Part shown: positions 42,123 to 50,169 of the stretch, piece after piece | How positions within the stretch are numbered: the stretch's first letter is position 1 | How the letters are laid out: every line of letters starts with the position of its first letter | Assembly (NCBI RefSeq): GCF_001422665.1 | Contig: NZ_LMLU01000009.1 | Span: 1-64,000, forward strand | DNA: 64,000 nucleotides | Reading direction: 5' to 3' | Source: Arthrobacter sp. Leaf234 | GTDB lineage: Bacteria; Actinomycetota; Actinomycetes; Actinomycetales; Micrococcaceae | Made by a program: the position numbers and the translations under genes | Notes under the pieces: model-generated | The model's database searches: none | What the model saw: the letters and a program-made list of their open reading frames with translations, nothing else | What the model was told of the DNA's origin: nothing

Positions 42123-43646
42123 ATGAACACGAATTCGGAGGACCTGAAGGAGCTCGAGCAGATCTCCGCTCTTCTCCTCGCCTTGAATTCCGAGAAAGCT
42201 CGTATCGACGCGGAGATTGCCTGCTCGGTCGAACGTATGCGAGCGCTGTTCGAACACCGCGCTCAACTTCAGTCCTTCGCAGCAACGTCATTCAGTCGCA
42301 GTCGAGCAGCGTCGAGAACCATAGTCGACGGCGTAACGTCTGCGCTCGGCTCAGCAGAACCGAAGACAGCGTTCAGGACAGGCGGTCCGAGCGGCCCCGT
42401 GGACGCCGGGTCTGCCAATCCTGGCGTGCGCATCGAACGACGGAGCAACTTGGCCGACACGACAACCGCCACCGAGATCGCGTGCCTGCTTCGCATCTCC
42501 GAACGCACGGCACATCGGCTCGTCTACCATGCGGCAGTCCTGACGAACCATCATCCCGAAACTCTCCGTGCGCTCCGCTCAGGCACGATCTCGTGGTCCC
42601 ACACCACCGCCCTGCTGCACGAGTACGCCGGGCTGCCCCATGCCACAGCCCAGGAGATGGAGCGCTCCCTCCTCCCCGTTGCGGAGGCCACCACGGTCTC
42701 CCGCCTCGCGTATCGCGCCCGGCGCCTACGTACCCGCTTGCACCCGGAACACCTCGATGACCGCGCCCGCGCGGCTGCCCATCACCGCCGTGTCGACTTC
42801 GAGCCTGCGGACGACGCCATGGCCTGGCTCCACGCCTACCTCCCGGCGGCCGATGCCTCCGCCATCGACGCGCAACTCACTCGTCTTTCCCGGCAGCAGC
42901 AGGCACCGCAGGAGTCGCGCACCCTCCCGAACCTGCGTGCAGACACCCTCACCCGTCTGCTCCTCGTCACGCACCATCACCACTCCGCGACTGGCGCCTG
43001 CACACCCGGAGACGTGAGTGCCCGAGTTGGAGCAGGGACACCAGGGGCCGGTCATTCCAGTGCTCCGACCGGGACCGTCAGCAGGGATTCCTCCGGGACC
43101 ATGTCGGATGCCGTGCTCGGATGTGCAGAGCATTGCGGCGACGCCGGACAGATTCAGGGGCAGTCCCATGTCCGTGCCCACATCAACGTGACCGTGCCGG
43201 TCCTGACACTTCTGGGTGTCGATGACACTCCGGCCGATCTCGAGGGCTACGGGCCCATCCCGGCGACTGTCGCCCGGCGGCTGGCGGCGCATGCCCCGTC
43301 GTTCACCCGTCTCCTGACGCACCCGGAATCAGGGGCTGTCCTGAGCGTCGGTCGTAGCAGCTATGCGGTTCCCGCTGACCTCAAGCGATGGCTGCGCGTG
43401 CGCGACCAGACCTGCAGACATCCGGGCTGCACCACGCCTGCTTCCCGCTGCGAACTCGACCACACCACGCCTTGGTCCCAGGAAGGGCGCACGGACCACA
43501 CGAATCTCGCCCATCTGTGCCGCAAACACCACCGCCTGAAGTCCGAGGGCATCTGGCGCTACTCGCAGGACGAGGCAGGAACAGTGACGGCGCACTCGCC
43601 CGCCAACAACACGTACGTCGACGCGGTCGATCCTCTTCTCGCCTGA
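42123..43646 (+). CDS. DUF222 domain-containing HNH endonuclease
   Basis: The 507-residue protein has an N-terminal helical DUF222 domain (about residues 8-300; EIACLLRISERTAHRLVYHA is typical) and a C-terminal HNH nuclease: Cys pair in TCRHPGCTTPASRCELDHT, His447, Asn461 and the HH of CRKHHR at 469-470. Such proteins occur in many copies in actinobacterial genomes; some are linked to mobile elements, but their task is unknown. A Gly/Ser/Thr-rich spacer (about 300-340) joins the domains. The ATG has AAGGGA 9 nt upstream. The gene stands alone next to the secreted PKD/DUF6318 pair. Confidence 0.92.
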   Translation: MNTNSEDLKELEQISALLLALNSEKARIDAEIACSVERMRALFEHRAQLQSFAATSFSRSRAASRTIVDGVTSALGSAEPKTAFRTGGPSGPVDAGSANPGVRIERRSNLADTTTATEIACLLRISERTAHRLVYHAAVLTNHHPETLRALRSGTISWSHTTALLHEYAGLPHATAQEMERSLLPVAEATTVSRLAYRARRLRTRLHPEHLDDRARAAAHHRRVDFEPADDAMAWLHAYLPAADASAIDAQLTRLSRQQQAPQESRTLPNLRADTLTRLLLVTHHHHSATGACTPGDVSARVGAGTPGAGHSSAPTGTVSRDSSGTMSDAVLGCAEHCGDAGQIQGQSHVRAHINVTVPVLTLLGVDDTPADLEGYGPIPATVARRLAAHAPSFTRLLTHPESGAVLSVGRSSYAVPADLKRWLRVRDQTCRHPGCTTPASRCELDHTTPWSQEGRTDHTNLAHLCRKHHRLKSEGIWRYSQDEAGTVTAHSPANNTYVDAVDPLLA

Positions 43647-43661
43647 ATCCGTCAGTCGATA

Positions 43662-44642
43662 TCAGCGGATCGGGGCCTCGCAGCCGATCCCGATGGGGTT
43701 CTCGATGCAGTTCTCGCTCACACTGTTGCCCTGTGTGCGCCAGATGCTCATCAGGTGCGGCTCCGAGACCACGGCGGCTTCGCCCGCCACGGGCTGGAAA
43801 GGACCGCCGTCCACCGAGTAGTCCCCCGCGAACAATGTGGTCAGCGTGAGTTGGAAGTCGCCGGTCTCCGCATACTGGTGACTCGTCGGGGTCTGGGTAT
43901 CGAAAGCATCGCCTTCAACCGGCCCACCGGGGACCGAGGTCGTCAGGCTTGTTCCGTCGCCGTAGGACCATTCGTACGAGACGGGCCGGGCTTTGAGCAC
44001 GATGGTCGCCTCCTGGAAGTCGAAGATGAACTCCTGCTCGGTAGCCTCGGCATAGATGTTGGAATGGGCGTTCTTCAGTCCGAAGTTCAGGGGCTGCGAG
44101 ATGATCGTCGCAGCGACGACAGGCTGCTTCTGGAACTCCTCGAGCGTGATGACGATCGGTGCCTCCTCGGCCGCGGGAGCCGCCGTTCCTTCGACCGGAG
44201 GCTCAGGAGGCGCGCCGGGATACATGCACGACGAGCGTCCGGTCGGCGTCTGCGATGCAGGCTGCACGTTGCTGTTGACCTCGATCCAGTTCACGAGCAC
44301 GCCGCCCTCTTGAGCGTCGCACTGAGCATTCATCGTGGGGCAGGTAGCAGGATTCAAGGCGTCGCCGGTCGCGGCGGTACAAGCACGCTCGTATATGTAC
44401 TCGATTCCGGTGCTTTGGGGCAAAGCAACAAGTTTCGGCTCGCCTACGTCGGCCGGCAGACTCGCCACCTTCGGCGCACCGGGCTTGACAGTCTTCGAAT
44501 GGTTGGTTCCCGTAAAATTGTTACCTGAAGTCTCTACAATCGGGAAAGGCTCTGCGTCAGACGCTACCGCTGGCGCCAGAGCGAGAAAGACGGATATGAA
44601 AGCAAATGAAAGTATCGCTGTCTCTGCTGAGATTCTCTTCAC
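43662..44642 (-). CDS. Secreted PKD-domain protein
   Basis: The 326-residue protein has a signal peptide (KRISAETAILSFAFISVFLA, cleavage near AVAS-DAEP at about residue 28) and is probably exported. A PKD-like fold is seen in VSYEWSYGDGTSLTT and HQYAETGDFQLTLTT (about residues 220-275); such domains mediate surface contacts. Cysteines come in pairs (CTAATGDALNPATC; CIENPIGIGC) and may form disulfides. The GTG start overlaps the stop of the DUF6318 lipoprotein gene (TAGTG) and has GGAGGGTACGGAG upstream, so both are translated together. Lower GC than its neighbours. Partner and ligand unknown. Confidence 0.85.
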   Translation of the reverse strand: MKRISAETAILSFAFISVFLALAPAVASDAEPFPIVETSGNNFTGTNHSKTVKPGAPKVASLPADVGEPKLVALPQSTGIEYIYERACTAATGDALNPATCPTMNAQCDAQEGGVLVNWIEVNSNVQPASQTPTGRSSCMYPGAPPEPPVEGTAAPAAEEAPIVITLEEFQKQPVVAATIISQPLNFGLKNAHSNIYAEATEQEFIFDFQEATIVLKARPVSYEWSYGDGTSLTTSVPGGPVEGDAFDTQTPTSHQYAETGDFQLTLTTLFAGDYSVDGGPFQPVAGEAAVVSEPHLMSIWRTQGNSVSENCIENPIGIGCEAPIR

Positions 44643-45331
44643 TACTCCGTACCCTCCGGAGCGCCGTAGTCGAGCATCAACCAGCTGCCCTGATCGAATA
44701 CAGCATTAACCACGTCGAAGGCTGGCGGGTTCTGAGCGGGAACAGAACGAGCAACCGTCCCATCCTTGTCGAAGTAGGTGATCTCTGATTGTTGATTCTC
44801 GACGTACGCAGTAATCGATCCGCTGGTCGTCAACTCGAAAGTCGTATTAAAAGACGACACGGTAACTTCCGCTCCGCTTAACCATCGTCCTTGATCGTAA
44901 AGCTCGTTTACCGCTGACCTTATGCTCGTGCAAGTTCGACATGCGGGGTCAGTCTCGCGATCGAAATGACTCCACTCGTTCGTTAAGTAGGAGTAGCTCA
45001 ACAGCTCGAACCAGTACTTGGTGAAGGCCTCGAGGCCCGCTGCCGTGTTCTCATCGGCAAGTGCCGGTTTGACTGGAACCGGCAGATTGGTCGCGGGGCC
45101 GGCGGACGAGGCAGGAGAAGGCCGAGGCGTCGCCACGGCGGTCGGTGAAGCGGTGGGTACGTCACCCGTCGTGGTTGCCGAGGCTGAGGCCTGCGGCGCG
45201 GAAGGAGCCGCCGTGGGAGTCGGCTCGGTGTCGCCCTGACAACCGGACAGCAGCATGACCGCCACAGCACCGCCGGCCAGCGCCGCAGCTACACGCCCGA
45301 GTCTCTGGCCGTCCGTACGAACAAAGACCAC
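44642..45331 (-). CDS. DUF6318-like secreted lipoprotein
   Basis: The 229-residue protein has a signal with lipobox LLSGC (Cys31), a Ser/Thr/Ala/Pro-rich stalk to about residue 90 and a globular domain with AFTKYWFELLSYSYLTNEWS and the Cys pair DPACRTC. This matches the DUF6318 family that accompanies PKD proteins in Arthrobacter-like genomes (family assignment from memory, moderate certainty). The GTG at 45331 has GGAGGAG about 4 nt upstream and is preferred to GTG 45349. It is first in a two-gene unit with the PKD gene. Part of it (44700-45000) is clearly AT-richer than the rest of the window. Confidence 0.8.
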   Translation of the reverse strand: MVFVRTDGQRLGRVAAALAGGAVAVMLLSGCQGDTEPTPTAAPSAPQASASATTTGDVPTASPTAVATPRPSPASSAGPATNLPVPVKPALADENTAAGLEAFTKYWFELLSYSYLTNEWSHFDRETDPACRTCTSIRSAVNELYDQGRWLSGAEVTVSSFNTTFELTTSGSITAYVENQQSEITYFDKDGTVARSVPAQNPPAFDVVNAVFDQGSWLMLDYGAPEGTE

Positions 45332-45455
45332 GGGACTCCTCCATCGCACTCGCCCGGCACTCGAATGCCCAACAGCATAGCGTGGCGCTTTTCCACCCCT
45401 CCGTTATGCACAACCGGCGCCAGCCGGAGACCGGGGAGCCTCTGGAGCCGCGTGC

Positions 45456-45545
45456 CAACAGCAACGTCAGCAACGTCAGCAACAGCAACAGCAACGTCAG
45501 CAACGTCAGCAACGTCAGCAACAGCAACAGCAACGTCACCAACAT
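45456..45545. repeat. 90-bp higher-order tandem repeat (CAACGTCAG / CAACAG)
   Basis: Twelve units in a row: one CAACAG, two CAACGTCAG, two CAACAG, three CAACGTCAG, two CAACAG, then the variants CAACGTCAC and CAACAT. All unit lengths are multiples of three. It lies just after the ABC permease stop codon (minus strand) and 125 bp upstream of the DUF6318 lipoprotein start. Confidence 0.95.
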
Positions 45546-45558
45546 CGGCGACGAGCAC

Positions 45559-47124
45559 TCAACGGTTCGCCGACACCGCCAGCAGCAGCTCAGGAGCACG
45601 CCGGTCGTACCAGCGGCCGCCGACCCGTAGACCGACCACGAGCAGCACACCGCCCAGCACCACCCCTACCGCCAGCGCGAGCCACCCGAACAGGGCATCG
45701 CCGCTGACGAGGTACACGATCGCGAGGACGATCTCCGGCAGCGCCAGCACGAGCATCACGAACCAGCCGATGAACTGCACCGCGACCATCATGAAGTTGG
45801 TCCCGGGCGGCGTCTTGAAGGCGCTCTCCCCCGGCAACGGCACGTTGTAGGTGTACCTTGCGGAGACGATGCTGGACAGTCCCGCCCCCGTGAGGAGCAG
45901 TCCCAGCGAGAGTCCGAGCATCGCCGGCAGATCGCCGATCCGTCCCGCGATCACGAGCGGGACGACCGTGAAGACCAGCGTGATCGGCACCGCGAACACC
46001 AGCAGCGCCACTGCCCTGCCCAGGCGGTCGTCCCGCCCGCGGATACCGGTGGAGAGATGCAGGCTGAACGCCGTGTTGTCGTAGGAGATGTCGGCGGAGA
46101 TGGACCAGGCCATCAGGAACGCCGTGATGGGCCCGAGGAAGGCGAACGCGCCTCCGGTCGTCCCGCCGGAGAAGAAGAGCAGAACGGCGATGAACGGGAT
46201 CACCACCAGGGACGCGAAGTACCGGGGGTCCCTGAACCAGTACGTCAGCGCCCGCGCTGCCACGGCGCCCGCCGGCGTCGCCGGGAATCGCCCGAGGAAC
46301 CCGAGGTTGCCGCCGGCCCGTTTGGCGACCGCGTTGTACGGCGGCGTCACCAGGGCGTGGCTGAGGCTGCGGCTCCACAGGAGGACGAACAACGCCAGCG
46401 TGCCGGCTCCGATGAGGAGCCGGACGACGCCGAGTCCCGGAGCGCCGGCGGCGACGTCCGCCGGCGCTGCCCACAGGGCGCCGAGCGGGGTCCAGGCCAG
46501 CACATCGGCGAGCTTCGCGGCGAAGCCGGGCGAGTTCTGGAACCCTGCGGTCACGCCACCGATGATGGGCCCGAGGAAGAGCAGCGGGATGAAGGCGACG
46601 ATCCCGTTGACGTCCTTGAAACGCCGGGACCCGGTCATCGAGGACACCGCCGTCGTCACGAGTCGGGACGCCACCACGCAGAGCAGGACGGCGATCAGCG
46701 CACAGACCAGCGCCATGGCCGCCGCTGCGGGGTAGCGGATCCAGGTCAGCACCTGCGCGAGGCTCGCGATGAGCGTGATGATGCCGGGGATCCCGGCCAC
46801 GCCACCGAGCACCAGCCCGGCGAGGAGTTGGCGCATCGGGATGGCGAACGTGACGAATCGCGCGGGGTCCAGCGTCATGTCGATGCCGGTCGCGGCGATC
46901 GGGATGATGATCCAGCCGAGAACTGTCGCCGAACCGCCGATCACCAGGATGGTGCGGATGAGCTCGAGGTCGGCCGAGCCGAGGAGCACCAGGCCGACGA
47001 CGATGAAGCCGAGGATACCGAGGCCGTACAGTCCGCCGAGGATCACCCCGACGAGCTGAGCGGTGCTGCGTCGGAAGGAGTTGCGCAGCAGGAGGAGCTT
47101 CAGTCTCAGGAGGTCCGCAACCAT
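45559..47124 (-). CDS. ABC transporter permease (ABC-2 type exporter)
   Basis: The 521-residue integral membrane protein has about 12-14 hydrophobic helices and no known catalytic motif. With the ATPase encoded directly upstream it forms an ABC exporter. Its start lies inside the ATPase gene (19-bp overlap), ensuring coupled synthesis. The central loop (about residues 265-300; NAVAKRAGGNLGFLGRFP) is cytoplasmic. The substrate is unknown; such pairs often export antibiotics or bacteriocin-like compounds or lipids. The 90-bp repeat follows its stop codon. Confidence 0.88.
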   Translation of the reverse strand: MVADLLRLKLLLLRNSFRRSTAQLVGVILGGLYGLGILGFIVVGLVLLGSADLELIRTILVIGGSATVLGWIIIPIAATGIDMTLDPARFVTFAIPMRQLLAGLVLGGVAGIPGIITLIASLAQVLTWIRYPAAAAMALVCALIAVLLCVVASRLVTTAVSSMTGSRRFKDVNGIVAFIPLLFLGPIIGGVTAGFQNSPGFAAKLADVLAWTPLGALWAAPADVAAGAPGLGVVRLLIGAGTLALFVLLWSRSLSHALVTPPYNAVAKRAGGNLGFLGRFPATPAGAVAARALTYWFRDPRYFASLVVIPFIAVLLFFSGGTTGGAFAFLGPITAFLMAWSISADISYDNTAFSLHLSTGIRGRDDRLGRAVALLVFAVPITLVFTVVPLVIAGRIGDLPAMLGLSLGLLLTGAGLSSIVSARYTYNVPLPGESAFKTPPGTNFMMVAVQFIGWFVMLVLALPEIVLAIVYLVSGDALFGWLALAVGVVLGGVLLVVGLRVGGRWYDRRAPELLLAVSANR

Positions 47125-47915
47125 GACAGGCCTTCCGACGTCGTACGCCCGCCGACGAGTTCCACGAAACGGTCCTCGAGGGAGCCGTCTCCCCGGACCT
47201 CGTCGATCGTCCCGGCCGCGAGCACGGTCCCGGCGGCGATAACCGCGACGTGATCACACATGCGCTGCACCAGGTCCATCACGTGGCTCGAGACGATCAC
47301 GGACCCGCCGGACCGCACGTACCCGCTGAGTATGTCGCGGATGTTCGCCGCCGACACCGGATCGACGGATTCGAACGGCTCGTCGAGGACGAGGAGCTTC
47401 GGTGCATGGATGAGCGCGGAGGCGAGGGCGATCTTCTTCGTCATGCCGGCGGAGTAGTCGACCACCAGCGTCCCGGCATCCTGCGTGAGGTCGAGCGCCC
47501 GCAGGAGGTCCCCCGTCCGCTCGACCACGGTGTCCCGGTCCATCCCCCGCAGGAGGCCGGCGTAGGTCACGAGCTGTTCTCCCGTGAGTCGGTCGAACAG
47601 GCGGACGCCGTCGGGCAGGATGCCCATCAGCTTCTTCGCCTCGAGCGGCTGGCCCCAGACGTCCACGCCGTGGACGAGCGCCTGCCCGTAGTCCGGACGG
47701 AGGAGGCCGGTCGCCATCGAGAGCGTCGTGGTCTTGCCGGCGCCGTTGGGGCCCACCAGCCCGTAGAAGGAACCGGACGGGACCTCGAGGTCGACACCGT
47801 TGACGGCGATCTTCTCGCCGAACCGCTTGGCGAGACCGCGGATGCTCAGCGCCGCTGTGCCGGCCTTCGCCTCGGGATTGTTCTCATCGGACGGAGGAGG
47901 CACGAGGGAGCTCAT
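47106..47915 (-). CDS. ABC transporter ATP-binding protein
   Basis: The 269-residue ATPase has Walker A GPNGAGKT (55-62), Walker B LLVLDEPFESVDP, and a variant C-loop DYSAGMTKKIALA in place of LSGGQ, as in many exporter ATPases of the CcmA/DrrA type. The switch His is in VIVSSHVMD. It powers the permease encoded next. The ATG at 47915 is leaderless: TAGCGT ends 6 nt upstream. Confidence 0.94.
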   Translation of the reverse strand: MSSLVPPPSDENNPEAKAGTAALSIRGLAKRFGEKIAVNGVDLEVPSGSFYGLVGPNGAGKTTTLSMATGLLRPDYGQALVHGVDVWGQPLEAKKLMGILPDGVRLFDRLTGEQLVTYAGLLRGMDRDTVVERTGDLLRALDLTQDAGTLVVDYSAGMTKKIALASALIHAPKLLVLDEPFESVDPVSAANIRDILSGYVRSGGSVIVSSHVMDLVQRMCDHVAVIAAGTVLAAGTIDEVRGDGSLEDRFVELVGGRTTSEGLSWLRTS

Positions 47916-47921
47916 GGATCC

Positions 47922-47927
47922 ACGCTA
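47922..47927 (-). promoter_or_regulatory. -10 box (TAGCGT) of the leaderless ABC operon
   Basis: On the minus strand TAGCGT ends 6 nt before the ATG at 47915. Confidence 0.5.
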
Positions 47928-48000
47928 GCAACGCGTGCGCGGCCCACTCGTCATCCCAAAGGAGGAGAAGCGGACCCGGTTCCGCTGCCGGGGCGCCGGG

Positions 48001-49113
48001 TCAGAACGCTCCGGCCCGCTCGTACTGCGGCGCGGGCACGAGCTCGTGGCCCAGCTCGTGGGCCGCACGCATCCACCAGTGCGGATCACGCAATGCCGCC
48101 CGCGCGATCAGCACGACGTCGGCACGGTCCTCGCGGACGACGGCGTCCGCCTGGCGCGCGTCGCTGATCAGTCCGACGGCACCGGTGGGGACACCGGAGC
48201 CGCGTACCTCTTCGGCCAGCGCCACCTGGTAGCCCGGCCCGACGGGGATCGTGGCTGCCGGGACCGCGCCGCCCGAGGAGACGTCGACGAAGTCCACGCC
48301 CTCCTCCGCCGCACGCGTCGCGAGCCTCGCCGAGACCGCACCGTCGATCCCGCCGTCGCTCCAGTCGGAGGCCGAGATGCGCAGCAGCAGCGGCATGGTC
48401 TCCGGGATGACCCGCCGCACCTCGCGGACCACCTCGAGCGTCAGACGGAAGCGGGCCTCTTCCGATCCACCCCACCCGTCCGTCCGGGTGTTGACCAGGG
48501 GCGAGAGGAACTGGTGCAGTAGGTAGCCGTGGGCCGCGTGGATCTCCATGGTGTCGAAGCCTGCATCGACGGCCCGCACCGCCGCGGCGCCGAAGTCGGC
48601 GATGACCTTCGCGATGTCCTCCTCGGTCATCGCCCGGGGCGCGGCGTACGACCCGAACGCCTCGTCGGTCGGGCCGACGGTCTCCCAGCCGCCCTCGGCC
48701 GCGGGAACCGAGTTGCGCCTGCCGCTGAAGGGCCAGTAGGTGGACGCCTTGCGCCCCGCGTGGGCCAGCTGGATGGCCGTCTTCGTCCCCACGGCGCTGT
48801 GCTCGTGGACGAAGTCGTTGATCCTGCGCCACGCATCGGCCTGCTCCTGCGTCCAGATCCCGGCGTCGCGCGGGCTGATCATGCCCTCGTGGCTGACGGC
48901 GGCCGCCTCCGTGATGATCAGGGCGGCGCCGCCGGTGGCGAACTGGCCGAGGTGGACGAGGTGCCAGTCGGTGGGGACACCGGGAGCGACCGCGGGGTCG
49001 CACGAGTACTGGCACATGGCCGCGACCCAGCCCCGATGCGGAAGCTCGAGCGATCGGAGGGTGATGGGATCGAAGAGGCCGGCGGTGCCGGTCGGCGTGG
49101 CGGCGTGGGTCAT
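48001..49113 (-). CDS. NADH:flavin oxidoreductase, old yellow enzyme (YqjM-like)
   Basis: The 370-residue FMN enzyme belongs to the old yellow enzyme family, which reduces activated C=C bonds with NAD(P)H and is linked to oxidative or electrophile stress. It has AAMCQYSCDP with Cys34 of the YqjM class, QLAHAGRKAS, EIHAAHGYLLHQFLSPLVNTR with the substrate-binding His pair, and LIARAALRDPHW near the C-terminus. The ATG at 49113 follows GAAGGACGCC; a longer frame is rejected. An imperfect GC hairpin with a long loop follows the stop. Confidence 0.94.
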   Translation of the reverse strand: MTHAATPTGTAGLFDPITLRSLELPHRGWVAAMCQYSCDPAVAPGVPTDWHLVHLGQFATGGAALIITEAAAVSHEGMISPRDAGIWTQEQADAWRRINDFVHEHSAVGTKTAIQLAHAGRKASTYWPFSGRRNSVPAAEGGWETVGPTDEAFGSYAAPRAMTEEDIAKVIADFGAAAVRAVDAGFDTMEIHAAHGYLLHQFLSPLVNTRTDGWGGSEEARFRLTLEVVREVRRVIPETMPLLLRISASDWSDGGIDGAVSARLATRAAEEGVDFVDVSSGGAVPAATIPVGPGYQVALAEEVRGSGVPTGAVGLISDARQADAVVREDRADVVLIARAALRDPHWWMRAAHELGHELVPAPQYERAGAF

Positions 49114-49153
49114 GGCGTCCTTCGCGGGAGGTCTCGGTAAATGTGATCGGGTG

Positions 49154-50110
49154 CTAGAAGAGGGCGCGCGCGAGGGCACCCCGAGCCTTGACGACGCGCG
49201 GGTCCGTCACGCCCACGACGTCGAACAGGTCGAGAAGCCGTTTGCGTGCCGTCTCCCTGTCCTCTCCGGCGGTCCGGCCGATGAAGGTGATCACGCGCTG
49301 CAATGCGTCCTCGACGTGCCCGCCCGTCAGGTCCAGGTCGGCGACCGCGAGCTGGGCCTGCACGTCGTCGGGACTGTCCGCCCCGCGCCGGCGCACGTCC
49401 GCGGCGTCGAGATGCTGCACGCGCTGCATCAGCTCGACCTGCGCGAGCCCGGCCTTGGCATCGGCGTCCGCGGGCTGCTCCGCGAGCGCGCGGCGGTAGG
49501 CCGCTGCCGCCGTCGGGTAGTCGCCCTCCTCGATCGCGTCGAAGGCCGCCTGGTGCAGTGGTGGCAGCGGCGGCTCCTCGGCCTCGGCCGGTGCAGGCTG
49601 TGAACCGTCGTTGAGGCTCCCGGTCACCCCGTTCGCTTCGGCGACCTTCATCAGCTCGTCGAGGTAGGCGAGGATCTGCTGTTCGGGCAGTGCGCCCTCG
49701 AACAGCGGGACCGGCTGGCCCTTGACCACGGCGACGACGGTCGGTGCGCCCTGCGCCTGGAAGGCCTGGGCGATCTGCGGCTGCGCCTGCAGATCGACGT
49801 TCGCGAGCAGCATGGTGCCGTCGGCCGCCACGGTTGCCGCCTCGAGCACCGCGGTGACCTGGTTGGACTGGTCGCTCCAGGTGGCGCGGAGGTTCACGAC
49901 GACGGGCACCTGGGACGAGAGCTGCACGAGCTGCGGGAAGGTCTGCTCCGTCACCTCGACCACATAGGGACTCGGGGCGTCGGACGCAGGACGTGCCGGG
50001 GCGGGTCGTGCCGCCGCATCCGCGCGCGCCTTCAGGGCGGACAGGTCCACCGCTCCCCGCAGGTTCATGCTCGACGGCGGCATTCCGCCCCGCTGTGCTG
50101 GTGTGGACAA
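49154..50110 (-). CDS. Thioredoxin-fold, TPR-containing co-chaperone-like protein (YbbN/CnoX-like)
   Basis: The 318-residue protein has a thioredoxin-like domain (about residues 48-155) followed by TPR-like helices (FDAIEEGDYPTAAAAYRRAL) and a C-terminal helical part with RKRLLDLFDVVGVTDPRV, the layout of YbbN/CnoX. The redox motif is WSDQS at residues 78-82 instead of WCxxC, so it has no dithiol activity; it should work as a holdase or partner-binding protein, as known for some YbbN members. The TTG start at 50110 follows GAGAGGCAGAG. It lies 40 bp upstream of the old yellow enzyme gene on the same strand. Confidence 0.87.
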   Translation of the reverse strand: MSTPAQRGGMPPSSMNLRGAVDLSALKARADAAARPAPARPASDAPSPYVVEVTEQTFPQLVQLSSQVPVVVNLRATWSDQSNQVTAVLEAATVAADGTMLLANVDLQAQPQIAQAFQAQGAPTVVAVVKGQPVPLFEGALPEQQILAYLDELMKVAEANGVTGSLNDGSQPAPAEAEEPPLPPLHQAAFDAIEEGDYPTAAAAYRRALAEQPADADAKAGLAQVELMQRVQHLDAADVRRRGADSPDDVQAQLAVADLDLTGGHVEDALQRVITFIGRTAGEDRETARKRLLDLFDVVGVTDPRVVKARGALARALF

Positions 50111-50169
50111 TGCTCTGCCTCTCTCTGGCGGACTGCTGGTGGTGGATGGTTCTACGGGCTCGGGGTGCG

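Noticed and set aside
45456-45545. CRISPR-like array
   Set aside because: Units are 6-9 bp with no spacers; it is a simple tandem repeat.
45382-45630. 82-residue plus-strand frame with Asn/Ser/Val repeats
   Set aside because: The repeat simply stays open in several frames; there is no ribosome-binding site, and it overlaps the 3' end of the permease gene in antisense.
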